A DNA stretch of 64,000 bases from Anisakis pegreffii. Taxonomy: Eukaryota > Nematoda > Chromadorea > Rhabditida > Anisakidae. Where the stretch lies: NCBI GenBank assembly GCA_035041965.1, contig JAPYMA010001039.1, positions 62,001-126,000 of the forward strand, read 5' to 3'. This document shows, one piece after another, positions 55,343-64,000 of this stretch. The translations under genes and the position numbers were made by a program. The notes below the pieces were generated by a model, which was not told where the DNA came from, made no database searches, and was given only the letters and a program-made list of their open reading frames with translations. Every line of letters begins with the position of its first letter. Within the stretch, counting starts at the first letter, position 1.

Positions 55343-58300
55343 GCTATTATTATCATTGTTATTATAATATAATATAATATAATATAATATAATAATTAAT
55401 TATTATCGTGATTATCAAAATAGCAGTTGCCCATTTGCTAGTTGTAGATGACAGATTTATAGGGGGTGATTGTTGATGCTGATGGAATGTGGAGTAAAAA
55501 GCTTGAATAGTAATTTCAGGATCTGTCTAAATGGTGGAAGTTGTGTGGACAGAATAAACGATTATGAATGCCGCTGTGAACGTGGCTATACAGGACGTAA
55601 TTGTGAGCAATTCGTTGACTTGGAACAGTTCAATAAGACGGATGTACTGGAGAGGGAGTTATGCGAGAGGCATAAATGCACTGATAAGGCAAATAACGGC
55701 GTGTGTGATGCGGTCTGTAATTATTACGCGTGTGGATTCGACGGTGGCGATTGCAGTGCACACATAAACCCGTTCGATAGATGCGCATCACCCAGCTATT
55801 GTGCACACGTTTTTGGCGATGGAAAATGCGACACGGTAAGGTGTTTTGTGATTCGCTTCGGTTTATGTTGAGTAGTTGCCGTCAAACTATCGCAGTGAGT
55901 GTGCGGGAAGAGTTGATGAAGCGAGAAGGAAATTCGAGTGAAGTTGTATTTGAATGTGGATATTTTAGATATGTAACAACGAAGGTTGCTTATTCGATGG
56001 GTTCGACTGTGATAAGTTGCGTAATCGATGCGTACAAAAACAGTTCTGTGCATCGCATTATGGTAATGGTGTGTGCGATAAGGTGTGCAATAATGCTGGT
56101 TGTGGTTGGGATGGAGGCGATTGCGATCAGTCGTCTGATAACGACGCTTTGGTGAGAAGTATTTCACTGGGCGATTTGTTGGTGTTGATTTGTAAATTGA
56201 TTGACTGATGAAGTTAACTGCATTGCTTTGATGCATCCCAGCACGTTTTCTTGACATCGATGCCGTCAAGCGTTCAAGAGTTTCGAATTTGAAACATTGC
56301 ATTCGTCAGAGTTTCAAATTGTTAACATTGCGATTTCAGTTAGCCGGAGATGTGATAATGGTTTTATTGGTTAAACCAAACGATTTCGTCCAAAACGCAC
56401 AGACATTCTTGTTGACACTCAGTCAGAAATTAAGAGCTTCGGTTCGGATTCGTTTCGCGGACGGCAAACCGATGATTTACGAATGGGGCTCAGAGAGTGG
56501 TGTTGGAGCACTTGTCGAGATACCGACCGAGAAGTTACCTTTGTTGTCATCGACCTATCAACGTAGCAAACGCAGCTGTGAGTTCGTTTGTTCATTCGGA
56601 TCGCGAACGATCGACGATTATTTGTTGTTGTTTGGAGCAGACGAATTTGATTCATACCTTTTAACTGTTTACTGCCAACGTCTGTAGTTATTGTCTTTTG
56701 ATATCTCTCTGAACTGTTTTCCTCGCTCGGTAGATAATTGATGCATTTGATGATAAATGCAAAAAAATTCTAATTAAGTTTTCATTCATTCAACTCCAAA
56801 GAAATAAATTGAACTTCGAAAAACAACAAACGAAGTTTTGTGTGATCGTTATTGAAAACGGAAAGAAATATTGCAGCAACACAGAATGAATTGAGTGGAA
56901 CAATGGTGATATTGAGTCTGAATGTTGCACGGTGTCGTCAAGAGGATCGTAATGATTGCTTCTCGGATCTGTTCAGTGTTGTCAGTTTCCTTGGTGCTGC
57001 AAATGCCAAACAAGTAATTCTTTTTCACTATTTCTTCTTTATCATTTCATCTTCTATTTGTTCAGTCAATCTGATTTGAAGATAAATGATAGCAACATTT
57101 TTCCGATATATTTCATTATATACGACAGTCAAATCTCATTAGGAATAAAAAAATATTATCGTCCAAGTTTACAGTAATTCACCTTAAATTTTAATGACTT
57201 CAGTAAAAGATCGTATGATCAACAACATGATTCATATGGTTGCTGTTCGACAGTTGAACAAAGATTTAAAAAAACTGTTCCAATTCAGGAACTTCAAGAA
57301 TTGGGTATGCCGATGTATTCGGCTCGTGCAGAAGTAAGGCCTTCGATTTCGGAAGAGGAGACGAGTCCATTCAGAGTGATTTTGATCTCATTTGCTGTGA
57401 TTATCGCAATTGTCGTGATTGCTTTCCTGATGGTTCAACAAGGCCGAAAACGAAAAACAATTCATGCTCACATCTGGCATCCACCCGCAACTGATAGTTG
57501 TTAGTTGTTCATGTATCCGATCGCTCTTTTCTCCTGAACTCGTTTTAACCCTCTTCAAATTTTTTTTGTCGTATTTTTGATTAATCGTCGTTACCAAATG
57601 ATCTTTAAGTTTACGCTGTTCAGTATCTGACAATGAGAAAAAGTTGGAAATTAATTCACTTCGAATTGTAAGCAAGCGGTTTTGGATAATTAAACATTGA
57701 AGGAAAAACGTTACGAATCTTAACTGCAGTGACAGAGTAGGGGAATGGCTATCCAGCACATGAATATTGTCTTTGGCTGAATGTTCTCAGAAATTGCAAC
57801 TGAAAAGGAGCAGTTCACTAGAGAAACTGGAATAGGAATGAGGAATGAACGAATAATCGATGCAATTTGAGGTAAATCATCGAATGCAAATCTGGATTCA
57901 TACAGTCTGCACAGCTCGTATCTGTTCGGTGGGTGTGGATCGTCATCGAAACGATCACGGAACGATCTACCGATCGGGATTGCGCATCCGAATTTGTACG
58001 TCGGTGATGACACACAAGTCTTTTTGAAACCGAAAACTGAACGATCGCTTGGCGATGATCGTTCGTGGACATCGTTGCATGAAGAGGCCGACTCCAAGCA
58101 ACCTATTAGTTTACCGGTCATTACCTGTTTTCTTTTAATTCATCTGCTCTATCTTAATACATTCGGACTCATAACACATAAATCAACTGCTATTCCTATC
58201 CGTAACAAGTAATATTCCATTCAATCGATGGAATCATTCATTGGAGGCATAATTGAGTGAATTGAATTGAATCTTTCAGATAGACTTATCGATGGTGAAT

Positions 58301-60702
58301 GTTCGTGGCAAAGGAGGACGTACAGCCCTGATGCAAACGGCGTCGAATCAAAGCAAAACGGAGTCAGTGACGATTGATGACATGCGTAACTTGATCAAGT
58401 CCGGTGCCGATATCGATGCTCAAGACGACTGCGAAGACACTGCACTCATGTTGGCTGTCAAAAGCGGACGTGCTATGGTCGTTGAATATTTGCTGAAGAA
58501 TGGTGCAGATGCGACGATTGTTGATGAACGTGATCGTACACCGTTACATCATGCTGTTGCGATACAGTCCATTAAGATCGTCAAATTACTTATCGATACT
58601 GGACGTATCAATGTTAGTACTTATCTTTTATACTTACTCCTTTCTGATTTCGTTCGAAAGCAGTCTGACTCTGCCCGCAGTAAACATCCGTCTAGATTGT
58701 AGTGCTATTCTTGAACCTTTTCAAATAAGCTGCATATAAATATGCGATTTATATGAATATTAGATTAGTGCATATCTCTAGCTGCACAGTAACATATTAC
58801 TTCTATCAGTTGTAATCGTTAGTATCCGTATCAGTTGTAATCGTTAGTATCCGGTGAACGAAAGGAAATGAAAAAAAAAGAAGGAAATTTATGGTACGCT
58901 CAATGGCTGCTTATAATTTGGTATGTAAAATATGCATTGAGATGATGATGACAATTTGAAGGAGTACTGAATAAAGAATGTGTTTGAGGTTGATGCGTTG
59001 GATGTGGATAATCGAACAGCATTGATCGTGTGTGCAAAGTACGATATGATGGGACCTGAAATAGCTGAATTGCTGCTGAAAGCAAAAGCGGACGTTGCGT
59101 GTACGGGTGATAAGACAGCCACCAATTACGATGGTAAAACTGCGTTGCATTTCGCTGCACAGTACAGTAACATCAACATCATTAAAGTTCTCATTCAACA
59201 TGGCGCAAATAAAGACGCACAAGATCAGTTGGTAAGTGGTTTCTTGTTGAGTATTATCACTTGATCATACGGAAAAATGTTTTGCAACGATTCTGCAACA
59301 AATCGGAATTCAACTGACTGAATACCGATAAAATTCAAGCGGATTCGTGTTTGTTCGTTAGAAATTATTACTTTCGAAAGAAAATTTGCAGAATGTGAGT
59401 GGATAAAGTAAGTTAATTCAGGATCAGACACCGTTATTTTTGGCAGCATCTGAAGGGCATGCTGAGGCAGTTGAGTTGTTATTAAGTGTTGGTGCAAGCA
59501 AAGAAATCACCGATCAGAAGGAGCGATCGCCGAGAGATGTCGCAGCCGAGAAATTATTCTTGGAAGTGGTGAATTTACTCGACTCGGTGCCCACTCAACG
59601 AGTGATGCCGATCAGTTTGAGCAATCGCTTGTCAGCGATGAGTACCACATCGCAGCAGCGATCAAAAAAGCACAACAAAAAAGCCGTGCAGGTTATTCGT
59701 TTTCCATTTCAGTTGTACAAAACTTCATTCACCGATCATACTTTCAAATCATCCTTTCAAATTCATTTCTTGTCCATTACGACGGCTTTTGGTGAGAATT
59801 TTTTGAGCAAGAGCGAGGAAAGAAAAAGGCTCCAATTATCTAATTTAACGTATTGTTCGTGATGATGTCGACTTGTTTTCCGACTGTTACCATCGAATAC
59901 TTTTTAGTTCCGCAGTCTATTATTTAGTTTTTTTGATATGTTTCTGAACGAAAATGAGATCTTTCGCTGCGAATTGAACAGTTCGTATCTCAAAATAAGT
60001 TCGATCAGTAGTTGATTCTCATCGACGATATTGCAGAGGAATTCATCGAAGAAAGTTGCATGTCCACCAGCAGCAACAACCAGCTATGGCACAAGCGTAC
60101 CTCAGTCGAATGCGAATCCGTTGACACCACCGTTGTCAGATGGATCGAACTACTCGACAACGCCATCACCCAGTAACGTCCAAACCACCTCAATAAGAAC
60201 ATTACCAATTCATGCTGTACCACCTCACCCTGAGGGTACACTTCAAGCATCTTCTGTTATGTTGTCGCCTTATTCGGATCATCACAACGCCAGTGGTTGC
60301 AGTCCGCCACAAATTGTTAGTTTTCAGTTTTTCGTTCATTCAGTTCAGTGTTATTCGCTTTTTGGTTCTTCTTTACGTGAAACTCAATGCACAGCAAAAG
60401 CAAATATTCATTGCACTCAAATGATGCAGTTTTATCCAATAAAATAATATTTCTAATTAACATATCCAGGGAAGAAGGAGGTTAGTCACTCTGGAAAAAA
60501 AGATTGCAAGAGTTGTTTTCAGATGGTCCCTCAAGGAAGCTGGCCGAGATCTGACGTGACAGCACCGCTGCATTACGATGATGGGCAGTATTACGGTACC
60601 AATTCGGTTGTTGATGCGTACAATCAGAATAATCATATGTATGCACAGCAGTATATTGCACAAATGCAACCACCGAATCCGTATTATAATGTTTCGTTAT
60701 AA
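36044..60702 (+). CDS. Notch: Notch receptor (LIN-12/GLP-1 type)
   Basis: Single-pass receptor for DSL ligands; its cleaved intracellular part joins CSL/LAG-1 to activate transcription. Exons: 36044-36140, 36918-36990, 41734-41840, 44809-44940, 48301-48479, 48752-48899, 49153-49275, 50175-50408, 50693-50847, 51009-51195, 51346-51638, 51781-52007, 52217-52334, 52832-52970, 53318-53546, 55520-55835, 55969-56151, 56340-56577, 56877-57013, 57082-57127 (uncertain), 57254-57499, 57872-58116, 58280-58612, 58989-59231, 59422-59691, 60037-60315, 60523-60702; about 1718 residues, longer than C. elegans LIN-12 and GLP-1 and shorter than fly Notch. The signal peptide is in exon 1 ([19 protein letters not shown]). 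All phases close except that 57014-57253 allows two solutions: exon 57082-57127 joined to 57254, or a longer exon with a roughly 30-base intron. The first three internal introns after exon 2 are 3-5 kb, the rest short. Confidence 0.93.
40901..40922. repeat. small inverted repeat
   Basis: GCCACTAAA and TTTAGTGGC form a perfect 9-bp stem around a 4-base loop, inside Notch intron 2. Confidence 0.8.
41058..41102. repeat. 45-base hairpin, 20-bp stem
   Basis: GAATTTGATAAG-AATAAAAT on the left and ATTTTATACTTATCAAATTC on the right pair with one mismatch around the loop AGCTA. It lies near the 3' end of Notch intron 2. It could be a small foldback element or a structured RNA. Confidence 0.85.
41841..44808 (+). 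other. Notch intron 3 (3.0 kb)
   Basis: No supported nested gene. Contains the AAT/AAC microsatellite at 44039-44130. Frames on both strands at 42198-43198 look random. Confidence 0.5.
44039..44130. repeat. AAC/AAT microsatellite
   Basis: Run of AAC, then AAT-type triplets with frequent substitutions, inside Notch intron 3. Confidence 0.8.
44941..48300 (+). other. Notch intron 4 (3.4 kb)
   Basis: AT-rich intron with a GC-richer palindromic patch at 46232-46312. No supported nested gene; the minus frame at 46669-46926 is protein-like only weakly. Confidence 0.5.
46232..46312. repeat. cluster of CCGAAA palindromes and a hairpin
   Basis: AACCGAAATTCGGTT is near-palindromic. At 46272-46312, CCTTCGATTTCGGTC pairs with GACCGAAAGTCGAAGG (one bulged base) around a loop of about ten bases. 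The GC content is higher than in the intron around it, as expected for a small foldback element. Confidence 0.7.
55290..55395. repeat. TTA microsatellite followed by AATAT pentamer array
   Basis: About 17 TTA/ATT units from 55290 to 55341, a short imperfect bridge, then six or so AATAT units from about 55366. It lies in the Notch intron just before exon 16. Confidence 0.9.
55662..56124 (+). other. Notch three LIN-12/Notch repeats (LNR)
   Basis: Exons 16-17 encode three LNR modules: CERHKC...[24 protein letters not shown]...[17 protein letters not shown] (split by the intron) and CVQKQFC...[17 protein letters not shown]. Each keeps the calcium-site acidic residues (FDGGDC-type). They cap the S2 protease site in resting Notch. 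Confidence 0.92.
56340..57127 (+). other. Notch heterodimerisation domain (NOD/NODP) with furin-type S1 site
   Basis: Exon 18 encodes NOD ([30 protein letters not shown]). Exon 19 encodes NODP ([27 protein letters not shown]). Between them the sequence RSKR (56562-56573) fits the furin consensus R-x-K/R-R. The end of NODP ([12 protein letters not shown], 57082-57127) is reached through a TTGAAG acceptor and is the least certain part of the gene. Confidence 0.8.
57376..57435 (+). other. Notch transmembrane segment
   Basis: Twenty hydrophobic residues ([20 protein letters not shown]) followed directly by the stop-transfer run GRKRK. The adjoining cytosolic IWHPP fits the RAM hydrophobic-W-x-P motif that binds CSL. 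Confidence 0.92.
58289..59620 (+). other. Notch ankyrin domain
   Basis: Exons 23-25 give seven ankyrin repeats: [10 protein letters not shown]..., [30 protein letters not shown]..., [11 protein letters not shown]..., [40 protein letters not shown] and the final [10 protein letters not shown]. This is the usual number for Notch and the surface for CSL and Mastermind/LAG-3. A basic run (RSKKHNKK) follows as a likely nuclear signal. Confidence 0.92.
60121..60138 (+). other. Cdc4/FBW7-type phosphodegron in the Notch tail
   Basis: LTPPLS followed by an acidic residue matches the hydrophobic-T-P-P-x-S Cdc4 phosphodegron. It sits in a Ser/Thr/Pro-rich C-terminal region, where PEST-type degrons control Notch turnover through FBW7/SEL-10. 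Confidence 0.6.
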
Positions 60703-60760
60703 TCCATCAAAGCATTGATTGATCACTTCATCCATCTACTTCAGTCCAATTTGCGAAGAT

Positions 60761-60766
60761 AATAAA
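60761..60766 (+). terminator. poly(A) signal of Notch
   Basis: AATAAA 59 bases after the Notch stop codon. Confidence 0.7.
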
Positions 60767-62651
60767 AGTGAAAATATCCTTCAAACATCATTGCGCTTTT
60801 GATTACCACGAAGCGATCCTTTTTATTCTTCCTTTCTGTTCGCTAAACTCGGATAACGTCAAATCAGATAGGGGAATAATACAAAATCGCTGGTTGTGCA
60901 CTGAGAATGTGATTTTGCATAATCCTCATAACAGATGTTTTGTGGTTCTGTATGTCTAGAGATGATACGTTTTGAATATACATATGTATCTGTATTTACC
61001 AATCGATGAAGGTATTTTCAAAAGCTTCTTCAAGTGCTTGATAGTAACGCTCCTTTTAAATCGCAATATAAAGTGCTCAACAAGTGTGTTCAGTTAAGTG
61101 GAGTAGATTGATTTCATCAACGATGATTTTATAGCAGCACTTTTCACTATCGACTCAATTTAAAATTCTTGCTATCGTTCTCTGTAAAAATTACCAAACG
61201 TTGGCTTGTTACGAAACTTGAAAATTAATGGGTCAATACTACAAATTTGTGTCTTTTGAGAATGGTGCTGCTTAATTTTGTAATTGTAATGTTTTGGTGT
61301 GAATTTTTATTGTTTTTGTATGGTTACTTTCCAATGAAAGTGTTTTCGATTCGGGTCATTTCCTTTGTCAATTTTACATTCATTTTTTGATGGATTCTCT
61401 TGATTGTTACTTGCATCTGATCATTTTAAAATATAATTGTTGTAGTTTTTGTTGTTTTCATTTATAATGCCTGATGACTGATCGAGTGCTCTAGACACCA
61501 TGGTTTTTTCGGCTTGTGCACTGCGCTATAATTCGTTATTGACTGCTGTTTAAGAGAAAATTTGTTGAATGAGAAATGCAACGGATGTGTCTTTTGGTGA
61601 GATTTCTTCAGTGATCACAAAACAGCATTTAGTGTTAACAAGCGATTCAGGCGCTATTCTGAGCATTTTAAAACATTTGTTCGTCAGCTGATCAGATTCT
61701 CTTGTGTCACTCATCAGGCATTCATCAGGCATTGCCGAGCATCGAACAAGGAATTAGACATCGTTCATTTGCTTATTTGTATCCGATGAATTTTTTTCCG
61801 CGTACATTATTTTATCTTATTTCTGCGTACATTCAGTTATTTATTGGTTGAATCATTTCGCTGCATATCATTCGTTTGTTTTATACGCGACCATGTACAG
61901 TATAAATATGAACTCATCGCCTATTTGTTCTTCACAAACTGCACCTTCCCAACAAACGCTCACATCAGTATCAGTTATTTGTATCCTTCGTTAGCACATC
62001 ATATCAATTATTTGATAGATTTTCAAGTTCCTATGCACTGCTCAGTGCCACAAGCACCGCATTTCTTCCTTAAGTCTTGGTCGGTTCATTATCGAGGTAG
62101 ATTAAAGGTTCGATTACGCATATAGTGACATTATGCGTTGCCTTAAGTCAGGGTTTCTTTAGTGGTGCGAGATGATATTGCAGGTGGTTTGACAAGGAGT
62201 ACGAGATAAGGTTTCATTTTTTATGCGTTAAAGTAGGCGAGGACGGAATTCAACGCACACATGGCTGTAAAGGAGGCAATACTTTGAAAATAATTCTTTT
62301 GATCGTGTTTCATTGCTAAATAAACTATTGTTGTAGGGTTGCGAAGACGTCATAAGATTTCCTAGGATTTCATTAGAAATCGTCTGGAAAATAATCGATT
62401 CAATTCTTTACAAAGCGCTTTGAATGCAGAATTTCTTGTTGAGAAATTAGGCTGAACATCAGAATTTCGTTGCAGTTGTAGTCACTTTTTTTGGTTGAGT
62501 TCTTGCCGAGTGCTGAACCGTAATGGTACTTTCAGAGGAATGTTTAAGCTATAGTCAAAGTGCACTCAATCTTGTGGATGTAATGAAGCTTATCAGATGC
62601 GATTTATACAGCTGTTATCAACTTCTTACAATGTACGTCCACAACGAGGGC
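60767..62651. other. intergenic after Notch
   Basis: AT-rich. A plus frame at 61844-62125 has a possible exon near 62031-62095 (PMHCSVPQAPHFFLKSW) behind TTTTCAAG, but I cannot link it to anything. No supported gene. Confidence 0.4.
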
Positions 62652-62916
62652 TCAGTCGAAATTGATCGATCGATTTTTGAAGTGATAAGGAAGAAGTGAC
62701 TTGTGAAGTTCGATCTTCGAAACAAAGCATTTGATTTCTGATGGCATCTTTGAGTGATAGCTGTTGATGGTTATGATGGAGATCACTTCGAACGAATACC
62801 ACGGCACCGCTCGACTCTTTTGCAATTTCTCCAATGTCCTTTCTGAAAGGCTCTTCTCGGTCCTCGTTCTATGAACAGCCTCTTGTTTCTTCTTCACTTT
62901 GAACCGAATTAATGAC
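62652..62916 (-). CDS. possible exon(s) of an unrecognised lysine/glutamate-rich protein
   Basis: Behind the minus-strand acceptor TTTCAATAG (ending at 62917) a frame reads RFKVKKKQEAVHRTRTEK, SLSERTLEKLQKSRAVPWYSF, likely alpha-helical. It can run on to TGA at about 62652. Alternatively, a second frame is open to TAA (LKDAIRNQMLCFEDRTSQV, then QKSIDQFRLSPRCGRTL), reachable through a 26-base intron or a frameshift. No family recognised and no upstream exon found. Confidence 0.25.
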
Positions 62917-64000
62917 CTATTGAAATAGAAGAATGTTCTAATGTTTTTTTACGAAACTGTTCATAATTTGTTCTCGATAGGATGATAGAATTCATAATTC
63001 ATTGAACAGAAATATTTCCAAAAAATCATTCACTTTTCTCTCATTGTCAGTGGACAAATGAAGAGAAATAATATGTGACAGTTTATTGGTTTCATTCACA
63101 CTTGTTATAATAGACATTAAAAACAATTATAAGTGGTGAATATTAATTATTAATTCAGATGCAGTTGTTACCAATGGCAATTGTAAGTAAACAAAGAGCA
63201 AACATGAGAATACAGTGCAGTTTGCAATGCTTTTTTCAACGCACACACAACACACATACTGCGTTGAGAACTCACACTCGTTAGCATAACTGTTAACTGA
63301 GTTGTCAGATATTTGTAACTTTGTTTGTCATATTTTACTTGCTTGCTTCACATTAAAATAGCATATCATTCGTGCAATTTGACATTAGATAGGGCTATTA
63401 GCATGAGCAATGGGGATATCGAATGCAGAAATTACTTAGTTCAGTTTAGTGCACAAGTACGGCAGTGAACTTGATTGATTTCGAATCAGAACCTCAATGA
63501 ATATGTCTACATTCGTGCTAAGTAATTTGTCTTTTTGTGTTGTTATCGAATGAAATATGACATCATTTCTTATTGATTTATCTCACTAACAGCCGTTAAG
63601 CATGCAATCAGTGAAAAATAGAATAGTCAAAATTGAGGTTCAAAGCACTTTGATGTTGGGTTCAGTAGAAAAGTACATGCATAAAACATCTGAAATCTTC
63701 ATCAAAGAGCTCTGTTAGCCCACAATGAACTGCTTCATTCAGTAAGGTATTTGCGCTTGTCATTTAGCTTCACTTCACTATTGGTCACTATAATATATTC
63801 ATCGTCTAACTAAAAGTCTCCCCATTAAAATGACTACTGAATTTTAGATGCCTTCAGTATTATGATCTCAACAAGAGGCTGATCAATTATTGGTCAGCTA
63901 TTAAATATTCCAGAGGATCGATGCAAAATCTGACAGCTTTTTGATGAGAATGAGTGGGATAAGAGTGTGCTATGAACTGTGCTGTTACATTAATAGCAGG
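62917..64000. other. end of window, no supported gene
   Basis: AT-rich sequence with short frames only. A plus-strand piece at about 63853-63943 and a minus-strand piece at about 63710-63640 look slightly protein-like but are too short to call. Confidence 0.4.

Larger units (their letters stand above)
36920..55604 (+). other. Notch extracellular EGF-repeat region
   Basis: Exons 2-16 encode 21 EGF-like repeats by my count, plus a half repeat ([13 protein letters not shown]) between the 12th and 13th. Many have the calcium-binding D-x-D/N-E/D-C start (DIDEC, NIDDC, DVDEC, NVDDC), for example at exons 5, 7, 8, 14 and 15. C-x-x-G-G/A-x-C consensus sites such as CLNGGTC and CMNGATC suit O-fucose and O-glucose addition. 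Exon borders mostly fall in the last Gly of a repeat in phase 1, so repeats are modular and could have been gained or lost by exon shuffling. Confidence 0.9.

Noticed and set aside
55781..56155. 124-codon plus-strand frame over the LNR exons
   Set aside because: A different frame from the LNR reading, with no motif; it crosses a well-supported intron.
55796..56302. 168-codon minus-strand frame, the longest in the window
   Set aside because: Antisense to the LNR exons of Notch; no family features and no splice context.

Overview
This is a stretch of a eukaryotic, AT-rich, intron-rich genome, and the gene content points to a nematode. Every gene I can read is split by GT-AG introns. Several start codons lie 7 to 140 bases behind a lone 3' splice site with no matching coding exon, as expected for spliced-leader trans-splicing. 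The species cannot be fixed from the sequence alone. The reading comes from translation by eye, splice phase and remembered family motifs; no database search was run.

Layout. (1) 861-3400 (+): a SURF4/sft-4 cargo receptor in seven exons. (2) 5179-5316 (+): a probable last exon of an unrecognised gene, tail to tail with (3) 5422-9427 (-): a SMYD-type SET/MYND lysine methyltransferase in eleven exons. (4) 11518-13217 (-): a complete six-exon Rab14 GTPase. (5) 14771-14974 (-): a possible unrecognised exon. (6) 15308-17886 (+): ribosomal protein L5 in six exons. (7) 18522-22212 (-): a four-exon bHLH transcription factor. (8) 22.2-36.0 kb: gene-poor, with dispersed repeats, paralogous secreted-protein-like fragments and some orphan coding-like segments. 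(9) 36044-60702 (+): a full Notch receptor of about 27 coding exons and about 1718 residues. It has a signal peptide, 21 EGF repeats plus a half repeat, three LNRs, a heterodimerisation domain with an R-S-K-R furin-type site, one membrane span, a RAM W-x-P motif, seven ankyrin repeats and a C-terminal tail with a Cdc4-type phosphodegron. (10) 60.7-64.0 kb: mostly non-coding, with one weak minus-strand exon candidate.

The genes do not form a pathway. They are a normal eukaryotic mix: ER export, chromatin or protein methylation, endosome traffic, translation, neural-type transcription control and Notch signalling. The Notch receptor takes up more than a third of the window because of 3-5 kb introns near its 5' end.

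The most unusual genome-wide signal is splice-site use. About 16 of the 55 introns I could place end in AAG or GAG instead of CAG/TAG, often as TTGAAG or TTGAG. These include introns in rpl-5 and sft-4, where homology leaves little doubt. No CRISPR, rRNA, tRNA or virus-like feature was seen.
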